From Stenotrophomonas koreensis (GTDB lineage: Bacteria > Pseudomonadota > Gammaproteobacteria > Xanthomonadales > Xanthomonadaceae), in assembly GCF_001431525.1 (NCBI RefSeq), contig NZ_LDJH01000006.1, positions 1-64,000 of the forward strand: a stretch of DNA of 64,000 nt. The letters run 5' to 3'. The notes beneath the pieces are model-generated. The model saw only the letters and a program-made list of their open reading frames with translations. It made no database searches and was not told the DNA's origin. Positions 26,777 to 42,517 of the stretch are shown here, one piece after another. Within the stretch, counting starts at the first letter, position 1; each line of letters starts with the position of its first letter. Made by a program: the position numbers and the translations under genes.

Positions 26777-27658
26777 TCAATTCCCGCTGTGGGCCGGGCC
26801 GACCCGGATCAGGCCTTCCTGGGCGGTGGAAGCGACCAGCCGGCCCTGGCGGTCGAAGTACTGGCCACGGGTCAGCCCGCGCGACTGCTGGGCGCTGGGG
26901 CTGTCAAGGGCATACAGCAGCCAGTCGTCGATGCGGAAATCGCGGTGGAACCACAGGGCATGGTCCAGCGAGGCCATCTGCACCCCGGGCTGGTTGTAGC
27001 TGATCTTGTGCGGGAAAGTGGCGGTGCCGAGCAGGTGGAAATCCGAGGCATAGGCCAGCAGTGCCTGGTGCAGGGGCGGCGTGCTGTCGGCCAGCGGCTG
27101 GCGCAGGCGTACCCAGAGCTGGTGATAGGGCGGCAGCGCCTGCGGGTTGAATTCATCGCGGGCGATCACATGGCGGAACTCGAACGGGCCCTCATGCGAA
27201 AGCCAGCGCTGGAACTTGGCCGGCAGCCGCGCCAGCACGTGCTCGTCCAGGGCCGGCGTTGGGTCAATGGCCTCCGGTGGCGGCACCACCGGCATGCTGA
27301 ACTGGTGCTCGGCGCCGTCCTCGGGCTGCTGGAACGAGGCGGCACAGAAAAAGATGACCTTGCCCTTCTGGATGGCCGAGATGCGGCGCACCGAAAAGCT
27401 GCCACCATCGCGGGTGCGGTCCACGTCGTAGACGATCGGGTGTTCGATATCCCCGGCACGCAGGAAATACGCGTGCAGTGAATGCACCCGGCGATCACCG
27501 GTCACGGTGGCCTGTGCCGCTGCCAGCGCCTGTCCAAGCACCTGGCCGCCGAACACATAGCGGGTACCGATGTCGCGGCTCTGGCCACGGAACAGGTCCA
27601 CTTCCAGGCGCTCCAGGGTGAGCAGGTCGATCAGTTCGGGGATCACGGTGGGGGACAT
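26777..27658 (-). CDS. tesB: Acyl-CoA thioesterase II
   Basis: A 293-residue double-hotdog thioesterase hydrolysing acyl-CoAs to free acid and CoA. Family signatures visible are FRGQSRDIGTRYVFGGQVLGQALAAA near the N-terminus, HSLHAYFLRAGDIEHPIVYDVDRTRDGGSFSVRRI, and in the second half ASLDHALWFHRDFRIDDWLLY. The Asp, Gln and Thr positions of the TesB active site are consistent with these segments. ATG 27658 is the accepted start; an earlier in-frame ATG adds seven residues and is less likely. Adjacent, same strand, to the DUF2007-like gene; the enoyl-CoA hydratase gene lies upstream on the same strand. Confidence 0.94.
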   Translation of the reverse strand: MSPTVIPELIDLLTLERLEVDLFRGQSRDIGTRYVFGGQVLGQALAAAQATVTGDRRVHSLHAYFLRAGDIEHPIVYDVDRTRDGGSFSVRRISAIQKGKVIFFCAASFQQPEDGAEHQFSMPVVPPPEAIDPTPALDEHVLARLPAKFQRWLSHEGPFEFRHVIARDEFNPQALPPYHQLWVRLRQPLADSTPPLHQALLAYASDFHLLGTATFPHKISYNQPGVQMASLDHALWFHRDFRIDDWLLYALDSPSAQQSRGLTRGQYFDRQGRLVASTAQEGLIRVGPAHSGN

Positions 27659-27706
27659 GCAGGCGGGCCAGCTCATCAACAGCCGGTGATTATAGCCGGC
27701 TGCCTG

Positions 27707-28486
27707 TCAGCCCTTGCCGAGCCTGGCCAGCAGCCCGGTCAGCGCGGCTTGGGCATCGGCCTCGTACCAGGCCTGGACAAAGCGTTCGAGCTCGATGTGC
27801 TCCGGCGCCAGCGCCTCGTGCAGGTCGGCGCGCGCGATGGCGCGGGTGGCCAGCATCGGGCTACGCGGCAGGCGCAGCAGTTGTTCCATCCAGGCCAGCG
27901 CGCGGGCATCGACCTGCTCCAGCGGGACCAGTTCATCGACCATGCCCAGGGCGTGCGCGCGCTCGGCCGCGACCATTTCGCCGCCGATCAGCAGCTGCCC
28001 GGCGCGGTGGACACCGACCAGCCGGCGCAACAGGCGCTGGATCCCTTCCGGTGCCACCAGGCCGACCGCCACCTCGTTCAGGCCGATCCGGAACGGACGG
28101 GCGGCATCGCTGCTGGCGGCCATGATCCGGTAATCGGCGGCCAGCGACAGCACGCAGCCGCCGGCCGGGCAGTGTCCGCCAATGGCTACCACCACCGGGA
28201 TCCGGCTGTGGCCGATGGCACGTACCGCACCGAAGAAGGCCTGCCAGCTTTGAAGCAGGCGGGCACGGTCATCGCCATGGGCCATCAGCTCCGGCACATC
28301 CATGCCTGCAGAGAAAATGCCCTCGCCACCGGACAGCACGATGCCCTGCACGCCATCGCTGTGCGCCTGTTCAATGGCCCCGATCAGGGCCCGGCACAGC
28401 GCGGTATCCAGCGCATTGACCGGTGGCCGGGCCAGACGGATCTGGCGGATCGGGCCGTGGTTGAACAGTGCAAGTGGGGCGGTCAT
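27707..28486 (-). CDS. Enoyl-CoA hydratase/isomerase family protein
   Basis: A 259-residue crotonase-fold protein. The oxyanion-hole segments are visible: GIFSAGMDVPELM near residue 60 and AIGGHCPAGGCVLSLAADYRIMA around 105, with a conserved ARPFRIGLNEVAVGLV. The catalytic glutamates of classic hydratases are not obvious: the usual GxGGG-x-E is PAGGCVLSLAAD here and NEVAVGL replaces PEVxLG, so it may be an isomerase or an atypical member. Substrate cannot be deduced. It is divergent from the copper chaperone gene, 29 bases between starts. Confidence 0.82.
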   Translation of the reverse strand: MTAPLALFNHGPIRQIRLARPPVNALDTALCRALIGAIEQAHSDGVQGIVLSGGEGIFSAGMDVPELMAHGDDRARLLQSWQAFFGAVRAIGHSRIPVVVAIGGHCPAGGCVLSLAADYRIMAASSDAARPFRIGLNEVAVGLVAPEGIQRLLRRLVGVHRAGQLLIGGEMVAAERAHALGMVDELVPLEQVDARALAWMEQLLRLPRSPMLATRAIARADLHEALAPEHIELERFVQAWYEADAQAALTGLLARLGKG

Positions 28487-28515
28487 GCTGGGCCATCGGA
28501 CAGGAGGAGGGCCTC

Positions 28516-28956
28516 ATGATAGTCAAAGCAATCGCTGCCGTTGCGCTGGCGCTGGCCGCCAGCGGCGCTGCGCATGCACTGCGCCCGGCACCGGCGGCCT
28601 GCCTGCTGCTGGAGCAGGGCTGGGTGCGGGCACCGATGGCCGGGCGTGCGATGACTGCCGGCTACGGGCAGTTGCATAACCGCTGCGCGCACACTGTCAG
28701 CCTCGTCGGCCTGCACAGTGCCCAGGCCCGGCACGTTGAGTTGCACCGGACCGAGATCACCGATGGCATCAGCCGGATGCGTCCGGTGCCGGGGCTGCAG
28801 CTAGCCGCAGGGCAACACGTGAGCCTGGAGCCGGGTGGCCTGCATCTGATGCTGCACGGGCTGCAGCCGGGCGTGGTGCCCGGCAGCCAGCTGGAGCTGG
28901 AGATCGATGATGGCAATGGCCATTGGGTCTATCGCCTGCCGGTACGCGCGCGCTGA
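28516..28956 (+). CDS. Periplasmic copper chaperone PCu(A)C
   Basis: A 146-residue exported protein (signal peptide about 1-21) of the PCu(A)C family, which delivers Cu(I) to the CuA/CuB sites of cytochrome oxidases. The family copper motif H-x10-M-x21-H-x-M is met exactly: H77, M88, H110, M112. ATG 28516 is fixed by AGGAGG a few bases upstream. Residues 36-53 (GWVRAPMAGRAMTAGYG) match the conserved W-x-R segment. It is divergent from the enoyl-CoA hydratase gene and followed by a strong terminator. The cyo quinol oxidase in this window has CuB but no CuA. Confidence 0.92.
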   Translation: MIVKAIAAVALALAASGAAHALRPAPAACLLLEQGWVRAPMAGRAMTAGYGQLHNRCAHTVSLVGLHSAQARHVELHRTEITDGISRMRPVPGLQLAAGQHVSLEPGGLHLMLHGLQPGVVPGSQLELEIDDGNGHWVYRLPVRAR

Positions 28957-28981
28957 GGCAACCCGCGCGATGGTGATGACG

Positions 28982-29010
28982 AAAAACCCCGGCTGCCGGC
29001 CGGGGTTTTT
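28982..29010. terminator. Bidirectional terminator
   Basis: A 12-bp perfect stem (AAAAACCCCGGC, 28982-28993, with 28999-29010) and 5-base loop, with T tracts on both strands, ends the copper chaperone gene and the convergent thioesterase gene. Confidence 0.93.
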
Positions 29011-29031
29011 CAATCCACTCACGTGCGCTGC

Positions 29032-29438
29032 TTACTGGCTGGCCTGGCGCACGGCCTCGGGCAGCGGGGCGCTGCGGCCGGTCTGGGTATCCATCCAGAC
29101 CACGACCACGTTGCCGTCCGAATACAGCACGCTGGCGTCCTTCTCATCGACGATGCGGTGGGCGATGGTCACCGAGGCATTGCCCAGGCGTTCCACGTAC
29201 AGCTCCACCACGATGTTGTTCGGCCATACGATCGGGGCGCGGTAGTTGACGTTGGTGTTGGCCACCACCGGGGCGATGCGGTCGTTCATCGACACCCCTT
29301 CCACGCCGAGCATCCAGCGCACGCGCGCCTCTTCCAGGAAGGAAATGTACTTGGCGTTGTTGACGTGTCCCATCGCGTCCATGTCGCGCCAGCGCACGGT
29401 GATCGGCACGCGGGCCAGCAGTTTGGGGGAGGTGTCGC

Positions 29439-29442
<4 letters not shown>
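29032..29442 (-). CDS. Acyl-CoA thioesterase, 4HBT hotdog family (YbgC/FadM-like)
   Basis: A 136-residue hotdog-fold thioesterase. The signature [23 protein letters not shown] with its catalytic Asp is typical of 4-hydroxybenzoyl-CoA thioesterase-like (YbgC/FadM) proteins, and the rest follows the family ([34 protein letters not shown]). Substrate is probably a medium or long acyl-CoA; not certain. ATG 29442 overlaps the uvrA stop (ATGA), so its translation is coupled to a DNA-repair gene. The frame also runs on upstream into uvrA in another frame, which is coincidental. Confidence 0.9.
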
Positions 29443-32369
<2,927 letters not shown>

Positions 32370-32518
32370 GGGGGATTCCAGTTGCGCCGCCCGGTGCACC
32401 GGGCGGTTGGGGAGGGTGGCAGTCGACCAGCCTAACCAGCCGCATCGCCGGGGGCAATCTGCGTGGAGGAGGGCGCCGGCAATCGGCAACCGCGGTTGAA
32501 CCTGGGCGGCTGCGCGGT

Positions 32519-32548
32519 TTGACTGGAAAGTGGCCGGGCGCATACAAT
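32519..32548 (+). promoter_or_regulatory. Sigma-70 type promoter of rplU-rpmA
   Basis: TTGACT (32519-32524), an 18-base spacer and TACAAT (32543-32548) lie 65 bases before the rplU start. Both hexamers are near consensus. Confidence 0.78.
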
Positions 32549-32613
32549 CCCGCTCCTGTCTATCCGGTTGGGTAGATGCTCGCGACCACAATAACTACAG
32601 AGGAAGTCTGGTC

Positions 32614-32931
32614 ATGTATGCAGTTCTGGTAACTGGCGGTAAGCAGTACCGCGTTGCCCAGGGTGAAACCCTGCGCGTTGAAAAGCTCGAGGCCGATGTC
32701 GGCAGCGAGATCACCTTTGACAACGTCCTGATGCTCGGCGATGCCGATGGCATCAAGATCGGTGAAGCCGTCAAGGGCGCTACCGTGACCGCCAAGGTCG
32801 TCGAACAGGGTCGTGCCGACAAGGTCCGCATCATCAAGTTCCGTCGCCGCAAGCACCACATGAAGCGCCAGGGCCACCGTCAGTACTACACCCAGATCGA
32901 AATCACCGGCATCGCCGGTGGTAACAAGTAA
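32614..32931 (+). CDS. rplU: 50S ribosomal protein L21
   Basis: A 105-residue L21, a 23S rRNA-binding protein of the large subunit. It starts [18 protein letters not shown] and contains [20 protein letters not shown], the family RNA-binding segment. GAGGAAG lies 7-8 bases before the ATG. It precedes rpmA by 19 bases, the standard order. Length is normal. Confidence 0.98.
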   Translation: MYAVLVTGGKQYRVAQGETLRVEKLEADVGSEITFDNVLMLGDADGIKIGEAVKGATVTAKVVEQGRADKVRIIKFRRRKHHMKRQGHRQYYTQIEITGIAGGNK

Positions 32932-32950
32932 GCTCTAAGGAGAAGCAGTC

Positions 32951-33211
32951 ATGGCACATAAAAAGGGCGTAGGCTCCTCGCGCAACGGTCGCGACTCCAA
33001 CCCGAAGTACCTGGGCGTCAAGATCTTCGGCGGCCAGGCGATCGAAGCCGGCAACATCATCGTGCGTCAGCGCGGCACCCAGTTCCATCCGGGCGCCGGC
33101 GTTGGTCTGGGTCGTGACCACACCCTGTTCGCACTGGTCGACGGCAAGGTGGAATTCACCGTCAAGGGCCCGAACAAGCGTCGTACCGTCAACGTGGTTG
33201 CTGCTGTCTGA
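32951..33211 (+). CDS. rpmA: 50S ribosomal protein L27
   Basis: An 86-residue L27, which reaches towards the peptidyl-transferase centre. Starts [17 protein letters not shown] and contains GVKIFGGQ and [10 protein letters not shown]; no N-terminal cleavable extension as in Firmicutes. AAGGAG sits eight bases before the ATG. Forms a two-gene unit with rplU, closed by a terminator. Confidence 0.98.
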   Translation: MAHKKGVGSSRNGRDSNPKYLGVKIFGGQAIEAGNIIVRQRGTQFHPGAGVGLGRDHTLFALVDGKVEFTVKGPNKRRTVNVVAAV

Positions 33212-34456
<1,245 letters not shown>

Positions 34457-34475
34457 ACGGCCTTCCTGATGGCGG

Positions 34476-34504
34476 AAAGCCCGGCTGCTGGCCGGGCTTT
34501 TTTG
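34476..34504 (+). terminator. Rho-independent terminator after obgE
   Basis: AAAGCCCGGC (34476-34485) pairs perfectly with 34491-34500, loop of five, followed by a T-run to 34503. Confidence 0.9.
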
Positions 34505-34729
34505 TACCTGCACCCCGCTGGGGGTGATGTGGACATGTCTGCCGCGGCCGCATGAAATCCGCGCTGCCCCGCGTTGTTGCTGTCAGGTAGGTGCGCCGAC
34601 GGTGCCAGCGGTTGCGCTCCGGTTCGGGCGCTGGCTGCCTGCGGGTGTGCCGCAGCAGTAACTGGCGCCTTCCTGGGTCGGCCTGCCTCTGGGTGGGGCT
34701 GTGCCTGCCGCCCGTGCCCGGTGGCAATA

Positions 34730-34755
34730 AAAAACCCGGCCGAAGCCGGGTTTTT
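34730..34755 (-). terminator. Terminator after rpsT
   Basis: An 11-bp perfect stem (34730-34740 with 34745-34755) with a CGAA loop and A tracts, giving Ts on the minus strand. It lies 49 bases past the rpsT stop and would also work on the plus strand. Confidence 0.88.
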
Positions 34756-34803
34756 GGGTAGCCACTACTGCAGTAGCGGCTGCCAGTGCCGTTCCGACTA
34801 GAC

Positions 34804-35073
34804 TCAGGCCGCAGCCAGAGCCTTGATGCGGGCGGTCAGGCGGCTCTTGTGGCGAGCAGCCTTGTTCTTGTGGATCAGGCCACGGGCGCTCAGGCGATCC
34901 AGGATCGGCTGGGCGGCAGTGAAGGCAGCCTGGGCGCCTGCGGCGTCGTTGGCGTCCAGGGCCTTGATCACCTTCTTGACAGCGGTGCGCAGCATCGAAC
35001 GCTGAGCGACGTTGCGCTCGTTGCGCACGACGGTCTGCTTGGCGCGCTTCTTGGCGGACTTGATATTGGCCAC
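34804..35073 (-). CDS. rpsT: 30S ribosomal protein S20
   Basis: An 89-residue S20, a helical small-subunit protein binding 16S rRNA. The sequence [12 protein letters not shown] at the start and [21 protein letters not shown] near the end are diagnostic. The start is GTG 35073 with AGGAAA about eight bases upstream; a longer open frame upstream overlaps the promoter and has no family residues. Monocistronic, divergent from murJ, with its own promoter and terminator. Confidence 0.97.
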   Translation of the reverse strand: MANIKSAKKRAKQTVVRNERNVAQRSMLRTAVKKVIKALDANDAAGAQAAFTAAQPILDRLSARGLIHKNKAARHKSRLTARIKALAAA

Positions 35074-35121
35074 GGTGGTGGTTTCCTGAAAAATCGGTGT
35101 AGTGGGAACAGCAAGCACGCT

Positions 35122-35150
35122 AGTATGATCACCTTCGAACTTTACGTCAA
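35122..35150 (-). promoter_or_regulatory. Sigma-70 type promoter of rpsT
   Basis: On the minus strand, TTGACG (35150-35145), a 17-base spacer and CATACT (35127-35122) precede rpsT by about 50 bases. The inverted repeat CAAGTTGACTTG (35148-35159) overlaps the -35 edge and may be chance. Confidence 0.72.
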
Positions 35151-35173
35151 GTTGACTTGTCAAGGGGGCGCCG

Positions 35174-36802
35174 TTGAGCGCACGACTGTTGCGCTCGACT
35201 GCGGTCTTCAGCGCCATGACCTTCCTTTCGCGCATCAGTGGCCTGCTGCGTGACCTGATCTACGCCCAGGTGTTTGGCGCCAGTGCGGCCATGGACGCTT
35301 TCGTGGCCGTGTTCAGGATTCCCAACTTCCTGCGCCGGCTCTCTGCCGAGGGCTCGTTCTCGATGGCCTTCGTGCCGGTGCTGGCCCAGTACAAGGCCGC
35401 AGGCGACCTGCAGGCGGTCAAGGTCCTGGTGGACCGGGTGGCCGGGGTGCTGATCGGGGCGCTGCTGGTGGTCACCGCCGCAGCGATTGCCGCCTCGCCG
35501 TGGCTGATCAGCGTGGTTGCGCCGGGGTTTGTGCCCGGCAGCGAGCAGTGGCAGCTGGCGGTGGACATGCTGCGCATCACCTTCCCGTATGCCCTGTTCA
35601 TCTCGCTGGCGGCGATGGTCGGCGGCATCCTGAACAGTTACGGGCGCTTTGCGATCCCGGCGCTGTCGCCGATCCTGCTCAATGTGGCCATGATCATCGC
35701 CGCGCTGTGGGGCGCGCCGCTGGCCCGGCACTGGGGTTATGAGCCGGTGTTCGCGCTGGCCTGGGGGGTATTTGCCGCCGGTGTGCTGCAGCTGGCCTTC
35801 CAGCTGCCGTCGCTGGCCAGGCTCGGGCTGCTGCCGCGCCCGCGCTGGGACCTGGCCCATGCCGGGGTGCGCAGGATCGGCAGGCTGATGGTGCCGACCC
35901 TGTTTGGCGCCTCGGTGGCGCAGTTCAACCTGTTGTTCAATACCTTCGCCGCCTCGCTGCTGGTCGGTGGCTCGATGACCTGGCTGTACTACTCCGACCG
36001 TCTGCTTGAATTTCCCCTGGGCATGTTCGGGGTGGCGATCGGCACGGTGATCCTGCCGCATCTGTCCGCGCGCTTTGCTGCCGGCGATGTGGACGGCTAT
36101 TCACGGGGGCTGGACTGGGGCCTGCGGCTGTGCCTGCTGATCGGCATTCCGGCCGGCATCGGCCTGGTGCTGTGCGCCGAGGCGCTGCTGTTCACACTGT
36201 TCCAGTACGGCAATTTCAGTGCCACCGATGCGCGGATGAGCGCCTGGTCGCTGGTGGCGCAGGCGCTGGCGGTGCCGGCCTTTTTGCTGGTCAAGGTGCT
36301 GGCGCCGGCATTTTTCTCCCGCCAGGACACCCGCACCCCGGTCAAGGCCGGGCTGGTCTCGGTGGCGATCAATGCACTGGCGACGCTGGGCCTGATCGCG
36401 GGCCTGCTGTGGTTGACCCCGGCCGGGCAGGCGGCGCTGGCGCAGGCCGGTGGCAGCCTGACCGGGGCGCTGAAGCTGCTGCCCGGGGCGCATGCGCTGC
36501 TGGCCCTGGCCATCGCCATCGCCGGCTGGAGCAATGCGCTGCAACTGGCCTGGTACCTGCGCCGTGCCGGGGTATTCAGCGGTCAGCCGGGCTGGGGCCG
36601 GTTTGCGCTGCAGGTTGGCCTGGCCAGCCTGGCGATGGTGGTGGTGCTGCTGCTGCTGCGCGGGCTGTGGCCGGATTTTGCCGCCTGGCTGTGGTGGCAA
36701 CGCGGCCTGCGCCTGCTGGCCATGGTCGTTGCCGGGGCGACGGCCTATGCGCTGGTACTGCTGCTGTGCGGCTACAACCTGCGTCAGTTGCGCGCGCGGT
36801 GA
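35174..36802 (+). CDS. murJ: Lipid II flippase MurJ
   Basis: A 542-residue MOP-superfamily protein with about 14 membrane helices. It flips lipid II across the inner membrane for peptidoglycan synthesis. The N-terminal region is diagnostic: [19 protein letters not shown]...[23 protein letters not shown], containing the arginines and Asp of the central cavity. Later [27 protein letters not shown] is also typical. Start is TTG 35174 with AAGGGGG five to six bases upstream; no ATG or GTG fits the family start. It is slightly longer than E. coli MurJ because of loops near residues 420-450. Divergent from rpsT and followed by ribF. Confidence 0.96.
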   Translation: MSARLLRSTAVFSAMTFLSRISGLLRDLIYAQVFGASAAMDAFVAVFRIPNFLRRLSAEGSFSMAFVPVLAQYKAAGDLQAVKVLVDRVAGVLIGALLVVTAAAIAASPWLISVVAPGFVPGSEQWQLAVDMLRITFPYALFISLAAMVGGILNSYGRFAIPALSPILLNVAMIIAALWGAPLARHWGYEPVFALAWGVFAAGVLQLAFQLPSLARLGLLPRPRWDLAHAGVRRIGRLMVPTLFGASVAQFNLLFNTFAASLLVGGSMTWLYYSDRLLEFPLGMFGVAIGTVILPHLSARFAAGDVDGYSRGLDWGLRLCLLIGIPAGIGLVLCAEALLFTLFQYGNFSATDARMSAWSLVAQALAVPAFLLVKVLAPAFFSRQDTRTPVKAGLVSVAINALATLGLIAGLLWLTPAGQAALAQAGGSLTGALKLLPGAHALLALAIAIAGWSNALQLAWYLRRAGVFSGQPGWGRFALQVGLASLAMVVVLLLLRGLWPDFAAWLWWQRGLRLLAMVVAGATAYALVLLLCGYNLRQLRAR

Positions 36803-36879
36803 GGCGGCGGCCAGCTGCAGCCGGCTATACTTTCCCGTCCCCCGTCTAGATGCCGGTTGTGCCGGTTGGCTCTACATCC

Positions 36880-37823
36880 ATGACTAGGCTGTTCCGCAAG
36901 CTTGAAGGCAACGTGCTGTTTCCCGCCGGCAGTGTGGTGTGCATTGGTGCCTTTGATGGCGTGCATCTGGGGCATCGGGCGTTGCTGCGGCATACCGCCC
37001 AGCGCGCGGCCGCGCTCGGCGTGCCGGCGGTGGCGGTGTCCTTCGAGCCGTTGCCGCGTGAGTTCTTCGGCCGCGGCAATCCGCCGCCGCGGCTGAGCCT
37101 GGCGCGCAGCAAGGTCGATGCCTTGATTGCCGAAGGGATGCAGGGCATCGGCCTGCTGGCCTTTGATGCGGCGATGGCCGCGACCAGCGCCGAGGATTTC
37201 GTGCGCCAGCTGCTGGTGCAGCGGCTGTGCGCGCGCGAAGTCTGGATCGGCCCGGAGTTCAGTTTCGGCAACCGGCGCGGCGGCAACCTGGCGTTGTTGC
37301 AGGCAATGGGGCAGCAGCTGGGTTTTGTTGCCGGGCAGATCGATACCGTCCAGGTCAACGGCGAGCGGGTCTCCAGCACCCGCATCCGCCAGCACCTGCT
37401 GGCCGGTGAGTTTGCCGCGGCGGCGGACCTGCTCGGGCGCCCGTATGCGATTGCCGGCCGGGTGGTGCGGGGCCGGCAACTCGGCCGCACGCTGGGTTTC
37501 CCGACCGCCAACCTGCGTTTTCCGCGTACCCCGGCGCTGTCGGGCATCTACGCGACCTGGGTGCACGGGGTGTACCAGACGCCGTGGCCATCGGTCTCCA
37601 GTTTCGGTACCCGTCCGACAGTGGACGGGGTGGAGCCGTTGCTGGAAGCCCATCTGTTCGACTTCGCCGGTGACCTGTACGGTCGCCACATCGAAGTTGA
37701 ATTCGTCGCCAAGTTGCGCGATGAAGAAAAATTCAATGACCTGCCGGCGTTGACCGCGCAGATGCAGCGTGATGCCGCCCAGGCGCGTCACATCCTTTCA
37801 GAACACAGACTGCGAGCCACCGC

Positions 37824-37827
<4 letters not shown>
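36880..37827 (+). CDS. ribF: Bifunctional riboflavin kinase/FAD synthetase RibF
   Basis: A 315-residue enzyme that makes FMN then FAD. The N-terminal adenylyltransferase domain (1-185) carries [14 protein letters not shown] (HxGH) and [14 protein letters not shown]. The C-terminal flavokinase domain (about 190-315) has [20 protein letters not shown] and [11 protein letters not shown] 36880 gives the family start; it lacks a clear Shine-Dalgarno sequence. TATACT at 36826-36831 is a candidate -10 element. The stop overlaps the ileS GTG (GTGA), so the two are coupled, as in many proteobacteria. Confidence 0.96.
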
Positions 37828-40654
<2,827 letters not shown>

Positions 40655-40655
<1 letters not shown>

Positions 40656-41161
40656 TGACGGCCCGTCCGCGCCCCAATGCGCTGGTCTGGCTGCTGCTGT
40701 CGCTGGCGGTCATCGTGCTTGACCAGTGGAGCAAGGCCTGGGTGCTGTCCAGCCTGCCCGAGTACACCGCCGTGCCGGTGATCGAGGGCTTCTGGAACTG
40801 GTACCGCACCTACAACACCGGCGCGGCCTTCAGCTTCCTGGCCGGCGCCGGCGGCTGGCAGCTGTGGCTGTTCACCGGCCTAGCCGTGGCCATCAGCGGC
40901 CTGCTGGGCTGGTGGCTGTTCAACCTGCCACGCGGCCAGTGGAAGGCGGCACTGCCGTATGCGCTGGTGATCGGCGGCGCCATCGGCAATGTGATCGACC
41001 GCCAGATCCATGGCCATGTGGTGGATTTCATCCAGTGGCATGTCGGCAGCTACTACTGGCCGGCATTCAACATCGCCGACTGCGCCATCGTCGGCGGTGC
41101 CATCGGTATTTTTGTGTTCGGCCTGTTCGAGGGCAGGAACACCCCCAAGGCTGCCGGTTGA
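40655..41161 (+). CDS. lspA: Lipoprotein signal peptidase II
   Basis: A 168-residue inner-membrane aspartyl protease with four helices that removes signal peptides from diacylated prolipoproteins. The catalytic pair is D124 in HGHVVDF and D142 in FNIADCAI, within the conserved contexts [15 protein letters not shown] and NIAD. ATG 40655 overlaps the ileS stop by one base (TGATG). It serves the several lipoproteins encoded here, such as CyoA and the M2 peptidase. Confidence 0.97.
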
Positions 41162-41189
41162 GCGCGCAGCCCCGTAGTGAGAGATGACC

Positions 41190-42140
41190 ATGCAAGTATT
41201 GCTGGCTAACCCGCGTGGTTTCTGTGCCGGGGTGGATCGCGCCATCGAGATCGTCAAGCGTGCGATCGAAACCCTCGGTGCGCCAATCTATGTCCGCCAC
41301 GAAGTGGTGCACAACCGCTTCGTCGTCGATGACCTGAAGGCACGTGGCGCGATCTTCGTCGAGGAGCTGGACGAAGTGCCCGATGGCAATACGGTGATCT
41401 TCAGCGCCCATGGCGTGTCCAAGGCGGTGCGTGCCGAGGCCGAGCGCCGTGGCCTGAAGGTATTCGATGCCACCTGTCCGCTGGTGACCAAGGTCCACCT
41501 GGAAGTGAGCCGGCATTGCCGCAATGGCCGCGACGTGGTGCTGATCGGTCATGAGGGCCATCCGGAAGTGGAGGGCACGATGGGGCAGTGGAACCGCGAG
41601 GCCCATACCGGCGCGATCTACCTGGTGGAGGATGTGGCCGATGTGATGGCGCTGCAGCCGGGCCAGCCGGAGAACATCGCCTACACCACCCAGACCACGC
41701 TGTCGGTGGATGACACCCGCGCGGTGATCGCGGCCTTGCGCGAGCGCTTCCCGAAGATCGACGGGCCCAAGAACGACGACATCTGCTACGCCACCCAGAA
41801 CCGCCAGGATGCGGTGCGCGAACTGGCCGCCGAGTGTGACCTGGTGCTGGTGGTCGGCTCGCCCAACTCCTCCAACTCCAACCGGCTGGCCGAGCTGGCC
41901 CGGCGCGAGGGCGTGGAGTCCTACCTGATCGACAACGCCGGCGAGATCAATGCCGCCTGGGTAGCCGGCAAGCAGTGCGTCGGTGTCACCGCTGGCGCCT
42001 CGGCCCCGCAGGTGCTGGTGGACGGGGTGCTGGCGCGCCTGGCCCAGCTCGGCGCCACCAGCAAGCGCGAACTGGATGGCGAGCCGGAGTCGATGGTGTT
42101 TGCCCTGCCCAAGGAGCTGCGCCTGCGTCTGGTTGATTGA
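41190..42140 (+). CDS. ispH: HMBPP reductase IspH (LytB)
   Basis: A 316-residue [4Fe-4S] enzyme, the last step of the MEP pathway, giving IPP and DMAPP. Cluster cysteines lie in NPRGFCAG (C12), FDATCPLV and the C-terminal [11 protein letters not shown]; SxN motif is SPNSSNS. Start choice: ATG 41190 has GAGAG six bases upstream and gives the family N-terminus; ATG 41184 in frame adds two residues. 28 bases after lspA, on the same strand, probably one operon from ribF. Confidence 0.97.
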   Translation: MQVLLANPRGFCAGVDRAIEIVKRAIETLGAPIYVRHEVVHNRFVVDDLKARGAIFVEELDEVPDGNTVIFSAHGVSKAVRAEAERRGLKVFDATCPLVTKVHLEVSRHCRNGRDVVLIGHEGHPEVEGTMGQWNREAHTGAIYLVEDVADVMALQPGQPENIAYTTQTTLSVDDTRAVIAALRERFPKIDGPKNDDICYATQNRQDAVRELAAECDLVLVVGSPNSSNSNRLAELARREGVESYLIDNAGEINAAWVAGKQCVGVTAGASAPQVLVDGVLARLAQLGATSKRELDGEPESMVFALPKELRLRLVD

Positions 42141-42165
42141 CCAACGCCTTCACGTTGCCTAGAAT
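42137..42165 (+). promoter_or_regulatory. Sigma-70 type promoter of tRNA-Thr
   Basis: TTGACC (42137-42142), a 17-base spacer and TAGAAT (42160-42165) lie immediately before the tRNA. The -35 overlaps the ispH stop codon. Confidence 0.8.
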
Positions 42166-42176
42166 TGCGCTCCTTC

Positions 42177-42252
42177 GCCGGAATAGCTCAGTTGGTAGAG
42201 CGGCGCATTCGTAATGCGTAGGTCGCAGGTTCGATTCCTGTTTCCGGCACCA
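42177..42252 (+). tRNA. tRNA-Thr (anticodon CGT)
   Basis: A 76-base cloverleaf including encoded CCA. The acceptor stem GCCGGAA pairs with TTCCGGC (42242-42248) and the discriminator is A. The D arm is GCTC..GAGC. The anticodon stem GCGCA/TGCGT encloses the loop TTCGTAA, giving anticodon CGT. The T arm is GCAGG/CCTGT with TTCGATT in the loop. It reads ACG. Confidence 0.97.
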
Positions 42253-42287
42253 TCAAAAAAGCCCGCCCTGTGCGGGCTTTTTTGATG
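42251..42287 (+). terminator. Terminator after tRNA-Thr
   Basis: A perfect 16-bp stem (42251-42266 with 42272-42287) with a 5-base loop; six A and six T flank the GC core. Starts at the last two bases of the tRNA gene. Confidence 0.92.
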
Positions 42288-42310
42288 CCTGCGCGGCGCA
42301 TCCGGGCCTA

Positions 42311-42327
42311 TGCGACAACATGTCGCA
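42311..42327. promoter_or_regulatory. Palindrome TGCGACA-N3-TGTCGCA upstream of cyoABCD
   Basis: Perfect 7-3-7 inverted repeat about 190 bases before cyoA. The GCGAC/GTCGC half-sites look like the box reported for RegA/PrrA/RoxR-type redox regulators, which control terminal oxidases in other bacteria. A candidate -10 (TAAAAT, 42393-42398) lies downstream, with a weak -35. The factor is inference. Confidence 0.5.
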
Positions 42328-42517
42328 GCGTACATGGGGCGGATATGGCGTCAACGCCGCGTCAATCCCTTTCGTTAAAAAGCGTGGCGGCCTAAAATCA
42401 CCGGGCTGAATTGTGTCAGGTGTCCTGTCCGCGGCGGAATTGCTCCGACGTGGGCCGTTCTGCGTCCGGGGACTTTGCATCTTTTCGGCACAACCCTCCC
42501 GCAATTGGATCGAGTCG

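Larger units (their letters stand above)
34457..34803. other. 347-bp intergenic region between convergent obgE and rpsT
   Basis: The region holds the obgE terminator (34476-34504) and the rpsT terminator (34730-34755). The remaining 225 bases between them contain only short, low-complexity frames without ribosome binding sites. I see no RNA gene or repeat in it. Confidence 0.7.
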
